DNA from: Nostoc sp. HK-01
GTDB lineage: Bacteria > Cyanobacteriota > Cyanobacteriia > Cyanobacteriales > Nostocaceae
Length of the DNA stretch: 64,000 nucleotides
Reading direction: 5' to 3'
Assembly (NCBI GenBank): GCA_003990705.1
Contig: AP018318.1
Location: forward strand, 5,815,001-5,879,000
Shown: piece after piece, positions 26,073-35,605 of the stretch
Layout: the number at the start of each line of letters is the position of its first letter
Position numbering within the stretch: the stretch's first letter is position 1
Translations under genes and position numbers: made by a program
The notes under the pieces: generated by a model
The model's database searches: none
Told to the model about the DNA's origin: nothing
What the model saw: only the letters and a program-made list of their open reading frames with translations

Positions 26073-27671
26073 TCACTTACTTTGCCAGAGCCTTGCTAAA
26101 AACTTAATAGTTTTCATCAACATTTCTTCCAACCACAACATAGTGTTATCAAGCCAGACTAAAATTTTTTCTAAGAAATGCTGTTCATAACCAATAGAAG
26201 TTGCTTTAATGTCTATCCAGTCGGGTTGAGCCTCAACCTGATGATTTTGGCTTTGGTGTTGAGTAATTTCGCTTGCTTCAGTTTGTTTGACATTTGCAAC
26301 TTTACCAGATATTTTTTGACTTTGGATCAAATTGCGGCTTGATTTTTGTCTTTTTACTAAACCAGCACCTACTTTTGGTTGCTGTATAGTTAACTTTTTC
26401 TGTGGATATGGACTGGAAGGTAAAGTAGAATTTTGCTGTGATGTGGGTGTCACTGTGTTGTCTGCAACTGTTGGAGAACTACTAAACAAGTCATTCCAAC
26501 TCAACCAAGGGACGGCTGCTACATCCTTATTTTTATTTTTTAATTTTTTGTTTTGAGGTAAAGCTTTATAGTTTCTAGGGCGTAAATATTGCCCTTTAGC
26601 AGGGATTTTATTATTGCCTGAGTGCATTTTTTTCCCTCTACCAATACCAAAAAAGTAATTTAATCCTGCCTCAATCAAAGCTTGAAAATGCAGTATTTGA
26701 GTTTCTAAAATATCAGGTGTAACGGCAATATTTACCCTAGAGTTTAGTTCCTCTTTGCCATAAAGAAATACGTTGAATTGTGTTTGGGTAATTTGGATAA
26801 TTTCTTGGCTGCGTTGTTGTACTGGCATTAAAGCATTTTCTTCCAATTTTGCCACAACTTTATCTACTAGTTCCAAGAAAGATCTACTATTAAGTAAATG
26901 GGTAGGTATGCCTTGAGTTAATTGTGTAATATTAGGTGTATTTTCACCAGTCAATTTAGCTAATAAACGATGAATTTCTGGTAACAATTCTAATGATGTT
27001 TCAGCTTCTATTACTTGTTGAGTATGCCAGTAATTAGCAACTTCGTGAATAATTCTGTTTATAAGTTTTTTCTGCTGCTGAGGTGTCAAAACATCTAAGA
27101 TTTCATTACTGCTAGACACTAAGACTAAATGGCGATCGCCTAAATTTGTCGCAATTCCCTGGACTGCTGGTAAATAGCGCTGGAAAGCATTTTCTCGCTG
27201 AAGTGAAGTAAGACTACCAGGGGAATTATCTGAAATCGTTAAGGATTGAGCCAAAGAAGTGTTATTTGTGGGACGATGTTTAAACGGTTTTCTCCACCAT
27301 TTCCCTACGGAATTCCAACGTGCTGATATTTTTGCAGTAGTGGTTATTTCTTCGGATGGAAGATTTTGGACTGCTTCTAAGACACGCTGTATAGGCGTAT
27401 CAGCAGTTAAGGGAGTTTCGGGTGGGCGATCGCTATAATTTGGTTGTAACTTTAGCCTAGGTTGTGGTTCTTTGGTATACAGCGTTTTCACCTTTGACTC
27501 GGCTGACTGTAACAGTAGATACAACGGGTAAAGTAATGCTTCTACACCCCACTTAGTAGTAACTTGTACTTGCCGAAAAGTTTGTTCCCATCGTTGTGTC
27601 AACCGCCGAGATTGCTGGTGGACAAAGTTAAAGAGTCTGCTTTGATAACGCCCAGAAGAACCAGATGACAT
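26073..27671 (-). CDS. Large conserved cyanobacterial protein of unknown function
   Basis: A 532-residue protein. The N-terminal part is basic and helical (RYQSRLFNFVHQQSRRLTQRWEQTFRQVQ, then a hydrophobic YPLYLLLQ). The middle (about 160-330) looks globular, with NLGDRHLVLVSSSNEILDVLTPQQQKKLINRII. A long low-complexity Gln/Ser/Lys linker (about 380-470) precedes a C-terminal amphipathic segment rich in Trp and Leu (WLDNTMLWLEEMLMKTIKFLARLW). This layout suggests membrane association. I know no function. It is divergent from the mannosidase gene. Confidence 0.75.
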   Translation of the reverse strand: MSSGSSGRYQSRLFNFVHQQSRRLTQRWEQTFRQVQVTTKWGVEALLYPLYLLLQSAESKVKTLYTKEPQPRLKLQPNYSDRPPETPLTADTPIQRVLEAVQNLPSEEITTTAKISARWNSVGKWWRKPFKHRPTNNTSLAQSLTISDNSPGSLTSLQRENAFQRYLPAVQGIATNLGDRHLVLVSSSNEILDVLTPQQQKKLINRIIHEVANYWHTQQVIEAETSLELLPEIHRLLAKLTGENTPNITQLTQGIPTHLLNSRSFLELVDKVVAKLEENALMPVQQRSQEIIQITQTQFNVFLYGKEELNSRVNIAVTPDILETQILHFQALIEAGLNYFFGIGRGKKMHSGNNKIPAKGQYLRPRNYKALPQNKKLKNKNKDVAAVPWLSWNDLFSSSPTVADNTVTPTSQQNSTLPSSPYPQKKLTIQQPKVGAGLVKRQKSSRNLIQSQKISGKVANVKQTEASEITQHQSQNHQVEAQPDWIDIKATSIGYEQHFLEKILVWLDNTMLWLEEMLMKTIKFLARLWQSK

Positions 27672-27777
27672 GGTAGTGATTTATGAGTTCGAGTTTTGTT
27701 TAGTTGTGAGACTCCCGCCAAAAAATAGATAACGACAAACTGTTAATCATCGTAAGTGCCATCATCTTAGCGAAAAT

Positions 27778-30700
27778 ATGACCCCTCCTGTATCTCAATC
27801 TCAGACAAATTTAATCTCCGAGACTATTGAGCAATTACGCTCTTGTTGTCAAGTTAGTCTTCAGTCTACTTGGCTATACCAAGAATGTGACCGGAGTATT
27901 ACGGATGTTGTTACATCTAATTTGTCTGATTGGCAACCTGTAGAGTTAAATGCTAAAGGACATATTGCTTGGCAAGGTGGGAAACAAGTTTTATGGCTGG
28001 TACAGAAACTAGTGGTTCCCCAAGATTTACAGGGTTATTCTTTAGCGGGTTTGTCTTTGCGCTTGGCTTTGATTTGGTGGGCTGATGCGGCGGAGGTTTA
28101 TGTCAATGGAGAATTAGTTCAAGCAGGAGATTTATTTGATTTTTACCCCAGAGTATTGCTGAGTCAAAGTGTGTCTAGTGGGGATGAGTTTATTGTAGCT
28201 TTGCGCTTGGTCAGTCCCGGACATGACAATGGGGCTTTGATGCGATCGCTTTTAATTTACGAGTCTACAGATTACAATCATCCTGACCCTGGTTTTGTGG
28301 CTGATGAGTTGGCAGTAACTCAGCTTTATTTAGAAAAGTTTGCGCCGGAACGGTTAGATGGTTTGGCGGCGGAAATAGGAAGAATAACGAACCGCATTAG
28401 ACGCGAAGCGGCTTCCCAGCAGGTAGGCGCAAAGGACACAAAGGAAGAGAGGGAAGAGTGGGAAAAATGTCTCTTGTCTGTGCGTCAAAAGTTATTTGAA
28501 TTTAAAATCCACAATCTAAAATTTAAAATTAATTTACTCGGTCATGCCCATTTAGATTTAGCATGGCTGTGGCCGGTGAATGAAACCTGGAATGCAGCCC
28601 AAAATACTTTTGAGTCAGTTCTGAAATTACAAACAGATTTTCCCGAATTAATTTTCTGTCATTCCACCCCCGCCCTTTATGCTTGGGTGGAAGAACATCG
28701 CCCAGATTTATTCGCCGCAATTCAACAAGCCGTAGCGGCTGGAACTTGGGAAATTATTGGCGCTACCTGGGTAGAACCAGAATTAAATTTGATTAGTGGT
28801 GAATCAATAGTTCGTCAGTTATTGTATGGTCAGCGTTATTTTCAAGAAAAATTTGGCAAGATTTCGCCGATAGTTTGGGTTCCAGACAGTTTTGGTTTTT
28901 GTGCAACGTTACCGCAGTTTTTTGTGAATGCAGGTGTGGAGTATTTTGTCACTCAAAAACTGCGCTGGAATGATACTACTAAATTTGATTATGGGGCTTT
29001 TTGGTGGCGATCGCCTGACGGTAGTCAAGTATTTAGTTTGATGTCTGCACCTGTTGGGGAAGGCATTGATCCAGTTAAAATGGCAGCTTACACCCTGGAA
29101 TGGCAAGCCCAAACAAATTTACAAGCATCACTCTGGCTGCCTGGTGTGGGCGACCACGGCGGCGGCCCTACCCGTGATATGTTAGAAATTGCTCAACGCT
29201 GGCAACATTCCCCAGTCTTTCCAGAACTAGAATTTACTACTGCCCAAAAGTATTTACAACAAATTAATCAAGCAGACTTTCCCACCTGGGACGATGAACT
29301 ATATCTGGAATTCCATCGCGGCTGTTATACTACTCACGCTGATCAAAAGCGGTGGAATCGATATAGTGAAAATTTACTCTATCAAGCTGAACTGTTTGCC
29401 ACCTTAGCCACCATTACTTGTGGTGTCCAATATCCTCAAGCAGACATAGAAAACGCTTGGAAGCAAGTATTATTTCACCAATTTCACGATATTTTGCCTG
29501 GTTCTTCCATCACCCAAGTTTATACTGATGCTTTGCCAGGGTGGCAACAAGTCGAACAAGTGGGGACAAGAATATTAGAAGAGTCGATGCAGGCGATCGC
29601 ATCTCACTTTACCTTACCAGAACCGCCAGAACCCAATAGTTTACCAATATTCGTTTTTAATTCTCTCAATTGGCAGCGTTCTGAAGTAGTTGCAATTAAC
29701 TTACCTACAGCTAACCCAGCATGGCAGATATACGATGTCGCTGGAAATCAAATTATCTCTCAATTAACCCAACCAACAACATTACTATTTTTAGCCACCG
29801 ATATTCCCTCCGTAGGCTACCGCCTATTTTGGCTGGTTCCAGCATCCCAACTCCCCAGCAATTCACCATCTTCGACCACTGATTTTGTCCTCGAAAATCA
29901 ATTTCTGCGGGTAGTTATTGACCCAGACACAGGTGATTTATCCAGCGTTTTGGATAAAAATCATCAACGAGAAGTCTTAAGTGGTGCAGGAAATCAATTA
30001 CAAGCCTTTAAAGATAGCGGTCAATATTGGGATGCTTGGAATATTGACCCCAATTATGCCCAACACCCCTTACCAGCCACCAGTCTCAAATCTATTCAAG
30101 TATTAGAACAAGGGCCAGTACAACATCGCCTGCGTGTAGTGCGTCAGTTAGGCGAATCAGAATTTCGCCAAGATTATATTTTACAAGCAGGTTCACCGCT
30201 GCTAAAAATTGCCACCACAGTTAATTGGCAAGAAAATCAAGTCTTTGTTAAAGCTGCATTTCCTTTAAATGTGGAAGCAGACTTTGCTACTTATGAAATT
30301 CCCTGCGGTGCTATTCGTCGCCCCACTAAACCCCAAACCCCCGCAGAACAAGCCAAATGGGAAGTACCCGCCTTACGTTGGGCTGATTTAACTGGAGAAA
30401 CAGAAATCGGTATTTACGGTGTCAGTTTGCTAAATGATTGTAAATATGGCTACGACGCTCAACACAATCAACTACGTCTATCCTTGTTACGCAGTCCCAA
30501 TTGGCCAGACCCAGAGTGTGATAGAGGCTTTCACGAATTCACCTACGCCTTGTATCCTCACGCTAATACTTGGGAATCAGCCCAGACCGTACAACGTGGC
30601 TATGAACTAAACATTCCCCTGCAAGTCTTTTCTCCTCAAAACTCAGCACTCAGCGAGAACTTGCGTGCGCGGGTTCCCCGCGTTGAGCAAAGTTCGATAA

Positions 30701-31017
30701 CTCAGCACTCAGCACTAAATAATATTGACCGAATCAGTTTCTTAAATTTAACTTCTCAAAATTTAATCTTAATGGCCTTGAAGCCAACGGAAGATAACCC
30801 CCAAGAGTTTATCCTTCGGTGTTATGAATCACAGGGAAAAACAGCCGAGTTGTGCTTACAGAGCGATTTAGAACTGCTTTTAGGAGAGAAAGTAGATTTA
30901 TTAGAAAGTTCCCTAGATATCACTGAATTTTCAGTTAGGCAACAACCACTTACAATACATCCTGGAAAAATCACTACTGTCAAATTAATATCAGCATCTA
31001 ATCCTCAACAGAAGTAA
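27778..31017 (+). CDS. Alpha-mannosidase, glycoside hydrolase family 38
   Basis: A 1,079-residue enzyme that removes alpha-linked mannose. The catalytic domain shows the zinc site HAHLDLAWLWPVNET (about 260), the nucleophile region WVPDSFGFCATLPQ, and later zinc-ligand region LWLPGVGDHGGGPTRDM. The C-terminal beta-domains follow to the end. Two stretches have repeat-like DNA in frame: about 28395-28465 (RREAASQQVGAKDTKEEREE) and 30640-30716 (SENLRARVPRVEQSS). They fall outside the motifs and look like tolerated insertions. There is no signal peptide, so it is cytosolic, perhaps in polysaccharide turnover. Confidence 0.93.
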   Translation: MTPPVSQSQTNLISETIEQLRSCCQVSLQSTWLYQECDRSITDVVTSNLSDWQPVELNAKGHIAWQGGKQVLWLVQKLVVPQDLQGYSLAGLSLRLALIWWADAAEVYVNGELVQAGDLFDFYPRVLLSQSVSSGDEFIVALRLVSPGHDNGALMRSLLIYESTDYNHPDPGFVADELAVTQLYLEKFAPERLDGLAAEIGRITNRIRREAASQQVGAKDTKEEREEWEKCLLSVRQKLFEFKIHNLKFKINLLGHAHLDLAWLWPVNETWNAAQNTFESVLKLQTDFPELIFCHSTPALYAWVEEHRPDLFAAIQQAVAAGTWEIIGATWVEPELNLISGESIVRQLLYGQRYFQEKFGKISPIVWVPDSFGFCATLPQFFVNAGVEYFVTQKLRWNDTTKFDYGAFWWRSPDGSQVFSLMSAPVGEGIDPVKMAAYTLEWQAQTNLQASLWLPGVGDHGGGPTRDMLEIAQRWQHSPVFPELEFTTAQKYLQQINQADFPTWDDELYLEFHRGCYTTHADQKRWNRYSENLLYQAELFATLATITCGVQYPQADIENAWKQVLFHQFHDILPGSSITQVYTDALPGWQQVEQVGTRILEESMQAIASHFTLPEPPEPNSLPIFVFNSLNWQRSEVVAINLPTANPAWQIYDVAGNQIISQLTQPTTLLFLATDIPSVGYRLFWLVPASQLPSNSPSSTTDFVLENQFLRVVIDPDTGDLSSVLDKNHQREVLSGAGNQLQAFKDSGQYWDAWNIDPNYAQHPLPATSLKSIQVLEQGPVQHRLRVVRQLGESEFRQDYILQAGSPLLKIATTVNWQENQVFVKAAFPLNVEADFATYEIPCGAIRRPTKPQTPAEQAKWEVPALRWADLTGETEIGIYGVSLLNDCKYGYDAQHNQLRLSLLRSPNWPDPECDRGFHEFTYALYPHANTWESAQTVQRGYELNIPLQVFSPQNSALSENLRARVPRVEQSSITQHSALNNIDRISFLNLTSQNLILMALKPTEDNPQEFILRCYESQGKTAELCLQSDLELLLGEKVDLLESSLDITEFSVRQQPLTIHPGKITTVKLISASNPQQK
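28395..28465. repeat. Dispersed repeat inside the alpha-mannosidase reading frame
   Basis: GACGCGAAGCGGCTTCCC followed by GGCGCAAAGGACACAAAGGAAGAG resembles intergenic Nostocales repeats. Here it lies in frame, between the N-terminal domain and the HAHLD zinc motif. Confidence 0.6.
30640..30716. repeat. Composite repeat inside the alpha-mannosidase reading frame
   Basis: AACTCAGCACTCAGC occurs at both edges (30640 and 30699). Between them is a hairpin CGCGGG-TTC-CCCGCG (30668-30682). The whole block is in frame near the C-terminal end of the enzyme. Confidence 0.75.
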
Positions 31018-31087
31018 GTCAGCAGTCCGGAGTCGCCATATTTTTACTCTGGACTAGTGACTATGGACTATTGACTATTAACCCAAT

Positions 31088-31219
31088 CTAATCTTCGTGG
31101 TCGTCAAAAGGATCTGCCAACTCCTTGCTTGGTGGGCCAAATGATGTATAAATTCCATAGGCAGTAATGGCTACAAGCATCGCGCCAACAGAAATGCTAA
31201 GAACTATTGCGGGTTCCAT
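31088..31219 (-). CDS. psbN: PsbN, photosystem II assembly factor
   Basis: A 43-residue single-helix membrane protein too short for a 60-residue ORF cutoff. Translation gives MEPAIVLSISVGAMLVAITA, then YGIYTSFGPPSKELADPF and a DDHED end, closely matching PsbN. It is needed for photosystem II assembly rather than being a stable subunit. It is divergent from psbH, the conserved psbN/psbH arrangement. Confidence 0.96.
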   Translation of the reverse strand: MEPAIVLSISVGAMLVAITAYGIYTSFGPPSKELADPFDDHED

Positions 31220-31304
31220 AAAATATAGATTGATTATGAGTGCTATTCTTATAGAATATTACAGAAGATTAAAAAAAGCTTTGGCAACTAATCTTAGGTG
31301 AACT

Positions 31305-31508
31305 ATGGCACAACGGACTAGGTTGGGAGATATCCTGAGACCTTTGAATTCTGAGTACGGTAAAGTGGCTCCAGGCTGGGGAACTACCCCAGTAATGGGC
31401 GTTTTTATGGCGCTATTTTTGGTGTTTTTACTGATAATTCTGCAACTTTACAATAGATCCATCTCAATTCAGGATGTGTTGGTTGATTGGCGCAGTTTAG
31501 GCGGCTAA
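31305..31508 (+). CDS. psbH: Photosystem II reaction centre protein H
   Basis: A 67-residue single-helix subunit of photosystem II near the CP47 side. [28 protein letters not shown] precedes the helix [19 protein letters not shown], followed by the lumenal tail [14 protein letters not shown]. The start is supported by a family-typical N-terminus. It is divergent from psbN, 85 bases between starts, and ends in a terminator. Confidence 0.97.
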   Translation: MAQRTRLGDILRPLNSEYGKVAPGWGTTPVMGVFMALFLVFLLIILQLYNRSISIQDVLVDWRSLGG

Positions 31509-31550
31509 TTTACAACGTAGCAATCAAGCTTGCGTATTCAGCGAACTTAC

Positions 31551-31573
31551 ACCCGGCTTGTCCGGGTTTTTTT
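31551..31573 (+). terminator. Terminator of psbH
   Basis: ACCCGG (31551-31556) pairs with CCGGGT (31562-31567) around CTTGT, followed by seven T residues. Confidence 0.92.
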
Positions 31574-31695
31574 GTAAGTTATGGACTTGAAAGGTTAGCC
31601 TGAAACAAGTCACCATAGTAATGATGGGGAAATGTTTTATTTTAACTCCCCACTCTCCTAATTTTGTTTGCCTGCATATTTATAGGAGCGATCGC

Positions 31696-31968
31696 ATGAA
31701 TATATTTGGTATTGGTCTGCCAGAAATGGCTGTAATTATGATAGTCGCACTTTTAATCTTCGGCCCTAAAAAATTGCCAGAGATTGGCCGCAGTGTCGGG
31801 AAAGCGATTCGCGGTTTTCAAGAGGCTTCTAATGAATTTCAAAATGAATTTAAACGAGAAGCCGAACAAATTGAACAAGTTGTGAAAACTACTGCTGAAC
31901 TGGAACCCAAAAAAATCGAAGCGGCTCAACCACAACAAGATACAGTTAATTCTTCTCAAAATAGCTAA
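31696..31968 (+). CDS. tatA: TatA/TatE-type twin-arginine translocase subunit
   Basis: The pore-forming Tat subunit. From the ATG at 31696 (TAGGAG eight bases upstream) it has 90 residues: NIFGIGLPEMAVIMIVALLI forms the N-terminal helix with the conserved Glu, FGPKKLPEIGRSVGKAIRGF is the hinge and amphipathic helix, and a charged tail follows. The frame opens at 31621 but the first 25 codons are not TatA-like. A HIP1 octamer sits between the ribosome site and the start. The tatC gene is at the left end of the window. Confidence 0.95.
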   Translation: MNIFGIGLPEMAVIMIVALLIFGPKKLPEIGRSVGKAIRGFQEASNEFQNEFKREAEQIEQVVKTTAELEPKKIEAAQPQQDTVNSSQNS

Positions 31969-32046
31969 TCGAGTGCTGAGTTAAAAACTAGCCTCTAGCC
32001 TCTAATCCCTTAAAATAGTGCTGCGAATCGATTGATTGTAAGTGAA

Positions 32047-32685
32047 ATGACAGAAGTTGGAACACAACCAGCTTTGGTAATTCCCCAACTAATTGTTGGT
32101 TTGGGGAATCCAGAGCCGAAGTATGAACAAACACGCCATAATATTGGTTTTGCTGCTGTCGATGCTCTGGCTCGTGCTTGGCAAATTTCTGTAACAGAAA
32201 ATCGCAAGTTTCAGGGAGAGTATGGCGAAGGTATAGCATTTGCTGGAAATAAAATCCGGTTGCTGAAGCCGTTAACTTACATGAATCGCTCAGGACAAGC
32301 AATACAATCTGTAACAAGTTGGTACAAATTGCCCCCAGAGTCTGTTTTGATCATCTATGATGATATGGATCTGCCTTTAGGGAAAACTCGCCTGCGCTTA
32401 TCTGGTTCTGCTGGTGGGCATAATGGGATGAAAAGTGCGATAGCCCATCTTAGCACGCAAAATTTTCCTCGTTTGCGTATCGGCATTGGTAAACCAAAAG
32501 ACGCGGCTAACAGCGATAACTCAGAAACTGTCTCTCATGTACTAGGAAAATTTTCTGCTGCTGAAACTCAATTGATGTCTGCTGTACTTCAGTTTGTAGT
32601 TGAGTGTGTAGAAATGAGTCTGAAACAAGGAGTCGAAAAGGCTATGAATCGCTGTAATAGCCGCACTGTTGAAGTTAATAGTTAA
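32047..32685 (+). CDS. pth: Peptidyl-tRNA hydrolase
   Basis: Recycles peptidyl-tRNA dropped from ribosomes. From the ATG at 32047 there are 212 residues: LIVGLGNPEPKYEQTRHNIGF with the catalytic His, FQGEYGEG, LLKPLTYMNRSG, the catalytic YDDMDLPLGKTRLR, and GSAGGHNGMKSAI. A TTG five codons earlier (32032) is a less likely start. It follows tatA after about 80 bases that include STRR-like GCCTCTAGCCTCTA units. Confidence 0.95.
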   Translation: MTEVGTQPALVIPQLIVGLGNPEPKYEQTRHNIGFAAVDALARAWQISVTENRKFQGEYGEGIAFAGNKIRLLKPLTYMNRSGQAIQSVTSWYKLPPESVLIIYDDMDLPLGKTRLRLSGSAGGHNGMKSAIAHLSTQNFPRLRIGIGKPKDAANSDNSETVSHVLGKFSAAETQLMSAVLQFVVECVEMSLKQGVEKAMNRCNSRTVEVNS

Positions 32686-32742
32686 TGGAGTGCTGAGTCA
32701 AAATTTTATCCTCTAGCCTCTAGTTACCATAAACAGCAATAT

Positions 32743-32769
32743 ACCCAACCCTGGCATAGGTTTGGGTAA
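32743..32769. terminator. Hairpin between pth and the convergent rpsU
   Basis: TACCCAA (32743-32749) pairs with TTGGGTA (32763-32769), with partial inner pairing. It lies in the convergent spacer, and T-richness is poor, so function as a stop is uncertain. Confidence 0.45.
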
Positions 32770-32863
32770 AGGTTGTTAAATTTCATGTGAGTATTATGGC
32801 AAAGTGCTGTTGCTGATTGAGATTGATATTCTTTAAGCAACGCCAGTACCAAACCACAGATGT

Positions 32864-33043
32864 TTATTTAAACCGGCGCTTGCGTCTGGCTGCTACGGCC
32901 TTTCGTTTGCGCTTTTCTAATGGTGTTTCAAAATGTCGATGGTATTTAACGTCAGCTAATATACCAGCTTTAGATACTTGGCGCTTAAACCGACGTAGCG
33001 CTGAATCTATTCCCTCGTTTTCGCCTAGAACCACTTGGGTCAT
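32864..33043 (-). CDS. rpsU: 30S ribosomal protein S21 (copy 1)
   Basis: A 59-residue basic protein read on the minus strand: [59 protein letters not shown]. This is S21, which helps initiation by base-pairing of 16S rRNA with the message. It is shorter than 60 residues, so only an antisense shadow frame is long enough to attract notice here. A second, different copy is at 37231. It shares the [10 protein letters not shown]-terminus with that copy. Confidence 0.96.
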   Translation of the reverse strand: MTQVVLGENEGIDSALRRFKRQVSKAGILADVKYHRHFETPLEKRKRKAVAARRKRRFK

Positions 33044-33310
33044 TCTGTTTCCTCGTTATCAATAATTTCCATTGTAATAGTAGCCTTCAACTTAGCCAAA
33101 CTCCGCTGAATAGCCTTGTTTTGGCAATCACACCACCATAAAGCAGCGTGAGAAATCCTATTTATTATGGCAATTTAGTATTATATGCAATTATCAACAA
33201 ATGAATCATTGTCTATTGCAAATAGAGTTTTGATGAAAGATATACTCAAGTTTCTATTATTATCAATAAATGTATGTATTAATACTCTGACAAAATAGTT
33301 ATTTCATCCT

Positions 33311-33655
33311 TTATAAGTTAATTCTGCCCTGATTTAATAATTTAAAACCAAGGGACATTGCAGTAAATGCAACAGCAAAACTCCATAAACTAGTTGGTCT
33401 TAAAATTACTCCTCCACTTAAGAAAACTAGCACTATGCCAATACCTAGCAATATCCAACCAAAATTACCCGTTTCTCTAGGAAAGAAAATCAAGGCAAAA
33501 ATCCCAGACATAATTGCTAAAACTGAACCAGTTGCAGGTAAACTCCGATAGAAAAATGAATAGTAGCCGCTAACAAAGATAATGTTTTGTCCGAAAAAAT
33601 ATAAACCTAGAAATAATAAAATTAAGCCTATAAGTTTGATTAAAAGCCTACTCAT
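33311..33655 (-). CDS. Small multispanning membrane protein
   Basis: A 114-residue protein with about four hydrophobic helices (LIGLILLFLGLYFFG, SVLAIMSGIFALIFF, WILLGIGIVLVFLSG, SFAVAFTAMSLGF). A polar loop FPRETGNFG lies between the second and third. I do not recognise the family. Both flanks are AT-rich and non-coding, and it seems monocistronic. Confidence 0.7.
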   Translation of the reverse strand: MSRLLIKLIGLILLFLGLYFFGQNIIFVSGYYSFFYRSLPATGSVLAIMSGIFALIFFPRETGNFGWILLGIGIVLVFLSGGVILRPTSLWSFAVAFTAMSLGFKLLNQGRINL

Positions 33656-33814
33656 AACTGTTTGATTTTATTGACTCAAAATAAAGTTAATTTACGTTGA
33701 TTATATTTTAGTTATTAATTAAAAACTAGAGAACATGGTAAAAATTTATCTAGGTTTTATGTTTTTTAAGTAAATATACGTAAAAAATCAGTTGATTAGG
33801 TAGAAATCTGAAAG

Positions 33815-34672
33815 TTACTCAGCACTCACGATGATAGACAGCGCCAGTTGATAGACTTGGCGGCGGGAAAGTGAGGTAAATTTAGCTAGTTGACGGCTGG
33901 CTTGCGATCGCGATATTCCTTGACTAATTAACTGTTGTAATTCAGCTTTTAGTTCTACTTCGGTTAATAATGGTTGAGTGATTGGAGTTCCCGCCACAAC
34001 TAAAGTATATTCACCTTGGGGTTCCCGTTGCTGGTAGTGGGCGATCGCCGAAGCGATTGTGCCGCGCCAAAATTCTTCGTATAATTTAGTTAATTCCCGT
34101 GCCATCACAATTTGGCGATCGCTGCCAAAAACTTCTGCTAAGTCTTGCAAAGTTTCGGGTAAACGATGGGGCGATTCGTAGAAAATTAAAGTACGGGATT
34201 CTGTTTGCAAAGTTTCTAGATGTTCCCGTCGCTGTTGGGTTTTTGGCGGTAAAAAACCTTCAAAAGTAAATTTATCAGTGGGTAATCCCGCAGCACTCAA
34301 AGCTGTGATTGCTGCACTTGCACCGGGAATTGGTACTACGTTGATTCCGGCATCAATACAAGCTTTAATCAATTCATAACCAGGATCAGAAATTCCCGGC
34401 ATACCTGCATCACTAACTAAAGCGATCGCTTTATCATTACTTAAATGCTCTAATATTTCAGGAATGCGACTATTGCGGTTATGTTCGTGGTAACTTAACT
34501 GGGGTGTTTTAACTTGAAAATGTTGTAACAGTTTGCCAGTATGACGCGTGTCTTCCGCCGCAATCAAATCCACTGTCTGCAAAATTCGCACCGCCCGAAA
34601 AGTGATATCTTCTAGATTGCCAATGGGTGTGCCAACAACGTAAAGTGTTCCTGGTTGTGGATCTGTTTGCAT
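33815..34672 (-). CDS. rsmI: 16S rRNA (cytidine1402-2'-O)-methyltransferase
   Basis: Methylates the ribose of C1402 in the decoding centre of 16S rRNA. The 285 residues open with GTLYVVGTPIGNLEDITFRAVRIL, then AEDTRHTGKLLQ, LVSDAGMPGISDPGYEL and VPIPGASAAITALSAAGLPTDKFTFEGFLP. All are RsmI signatures of the tetrapyrrole-methylase fold. A C-terminal helical extension ends near the window's PfkB gene, from which it diverges. Confidence 0.96.
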   Translation of the reverse strand: MQTDPQPGTLYVVGTPIGNLEDITFRAVRILQTVDLIAAEDTRHTGKLLQHFQVKTPQLSYHEHNRNSRIPEILEHLSNDKAIALVSDAGMPGISDPGYELIKACIDAGINVVPIPGASAAITALSAAGLPTDKFTFEGFLPPKTQQRREHLETLQTESRTLIFYESPHRLPETLQDLAEVFGSDRQIVMARELTKLYEEFWRGTIASAIAHYQQREPQGEYTLVVAGTPITQPLLTEVELKAELQQLISQGISRSQASRQLAKFTSLSRRQVYQLALSIIVSAE

Positions 34673-34744
34673 GAGAATATAATTCGGAGTTCGTAATTCG
34701 TAATTAGGTTTTGTCGTTTTAGTTCTGGAGAACGAAAATTACTG

Positions 34745-35605
34745 GTGTATCGGGGATTATTTGTTGGTTTAGTCACTTTAGATTTGATTTATCTTGCTGA
34801 TTCTGCCCCTCAAAATAATCAGAAGATGGTTGCTGCTGACTATACTGTAGCAGCAGGAGGGCCAGCGACAAATGCGGCTGTAACTTTTGCTCATTTAGGT
34901 AATCAAGCAGATATCTTGGGTGTGGTTGGTTCGCACCCAATGACGCAACTAATTTATCGTGACTTAGAAAATTATAGAGTAGCGATCGCCGACCTTGAAC
35001 CTAACCAGCCGACACCCCCACCTGTATCTTCAATTATTGTGACTCAAGCAACTGGTGAACGGGCGGTAATTTCCATTAATGCGGCGAAAACCCAAGCCAG
35101 TAGTACATCTATCCCCGTGAATATTTTGCCAGATATTGATATTGTATTAATTGATGGACATCAGATGGAAGTTGGTAAAGCGATCGCACAAACAGCAAAA
35201 AACCATAATATCCCCGTAGTCATCGATGGCGGTAGCTGGAAACCTGGCTTTGAAGAAATCTTACCTTTCGTAGATTATGCGATTTGTTCAGCCAATTTTC
35301 ATCCGCCCAACTGCAATGCAGAAGTAGAGGTGATTGATTACCTGAGTAATTTTGGCATTCCCCACATTGCTATTACCCACGGCGATCAACCAATAGCATA
35401 TCTAAGTAGTCAGCAAAGTGGTACTATAACCGTATCACACATTATACCAGTTGATACACTGGGGGCTGGAGATATTTTTCACGGCGCTTTCTGCCACTAT
35501 ATATTAAGTGATAATTTCACTCATGCCTTAGCACAAGCCGCTAATATCGCCGCTGGTTCCTGTCAATTTTTTGGCACACGTCGCTGGATGGAAGAGAAGC
35601 AATGA
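34745..35605 (+). CDS. PfkB family sugar/nucleoside kinase
   Basis: A 286-residue ribokinase-type kinase. The first PfkB signature is AAGGPATNAAVTFAHLG (about 36-52) and the second is DTLGAGDIFHGAFCHYI, with the catalytic Asp in GAGD (near 240). The start is a GTG. It overlaps the following phosphatase gene by four bases, so the two are coupled. The substrate is not predictable from these motifs; pairing with a CysQ/IMPase-type phosphatase suggests sugar- or nucleotide-phosphate housekeeping. Confidence 0.88.
   Translation: MYRGLFVGLVTLDLIYLADSAPQNNQKMVAADYTVAAGGPATNAAVTFAHLGNQADILGVVGSHPMTQLIYRDLENYRVAIADLEPNQPTPPPVSSIIVTQATGERAVISINAAKTQASSTSIPVNILPDIDIVLIDGHQMEVGKAIAQTAKNHNIPVVIDGGSWKPGFEEILPFVDYAICSANFHPPNCNAEVEVIDYLSNFGIPHIAITHGDQPIAYLSSQQSGTITVSHIIPVDTLGAGDIFHGAFCHYILSDNFTHALAQAANIAAGSCQFFGTRRWMEEKQ

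Noticed and set aside
32817-33065. 82-codon plus-strand frame
   Set aside because: It is the antisense shadow of the S21 gene on the minus strand (32864-33043); its translation has no family-like pattern.
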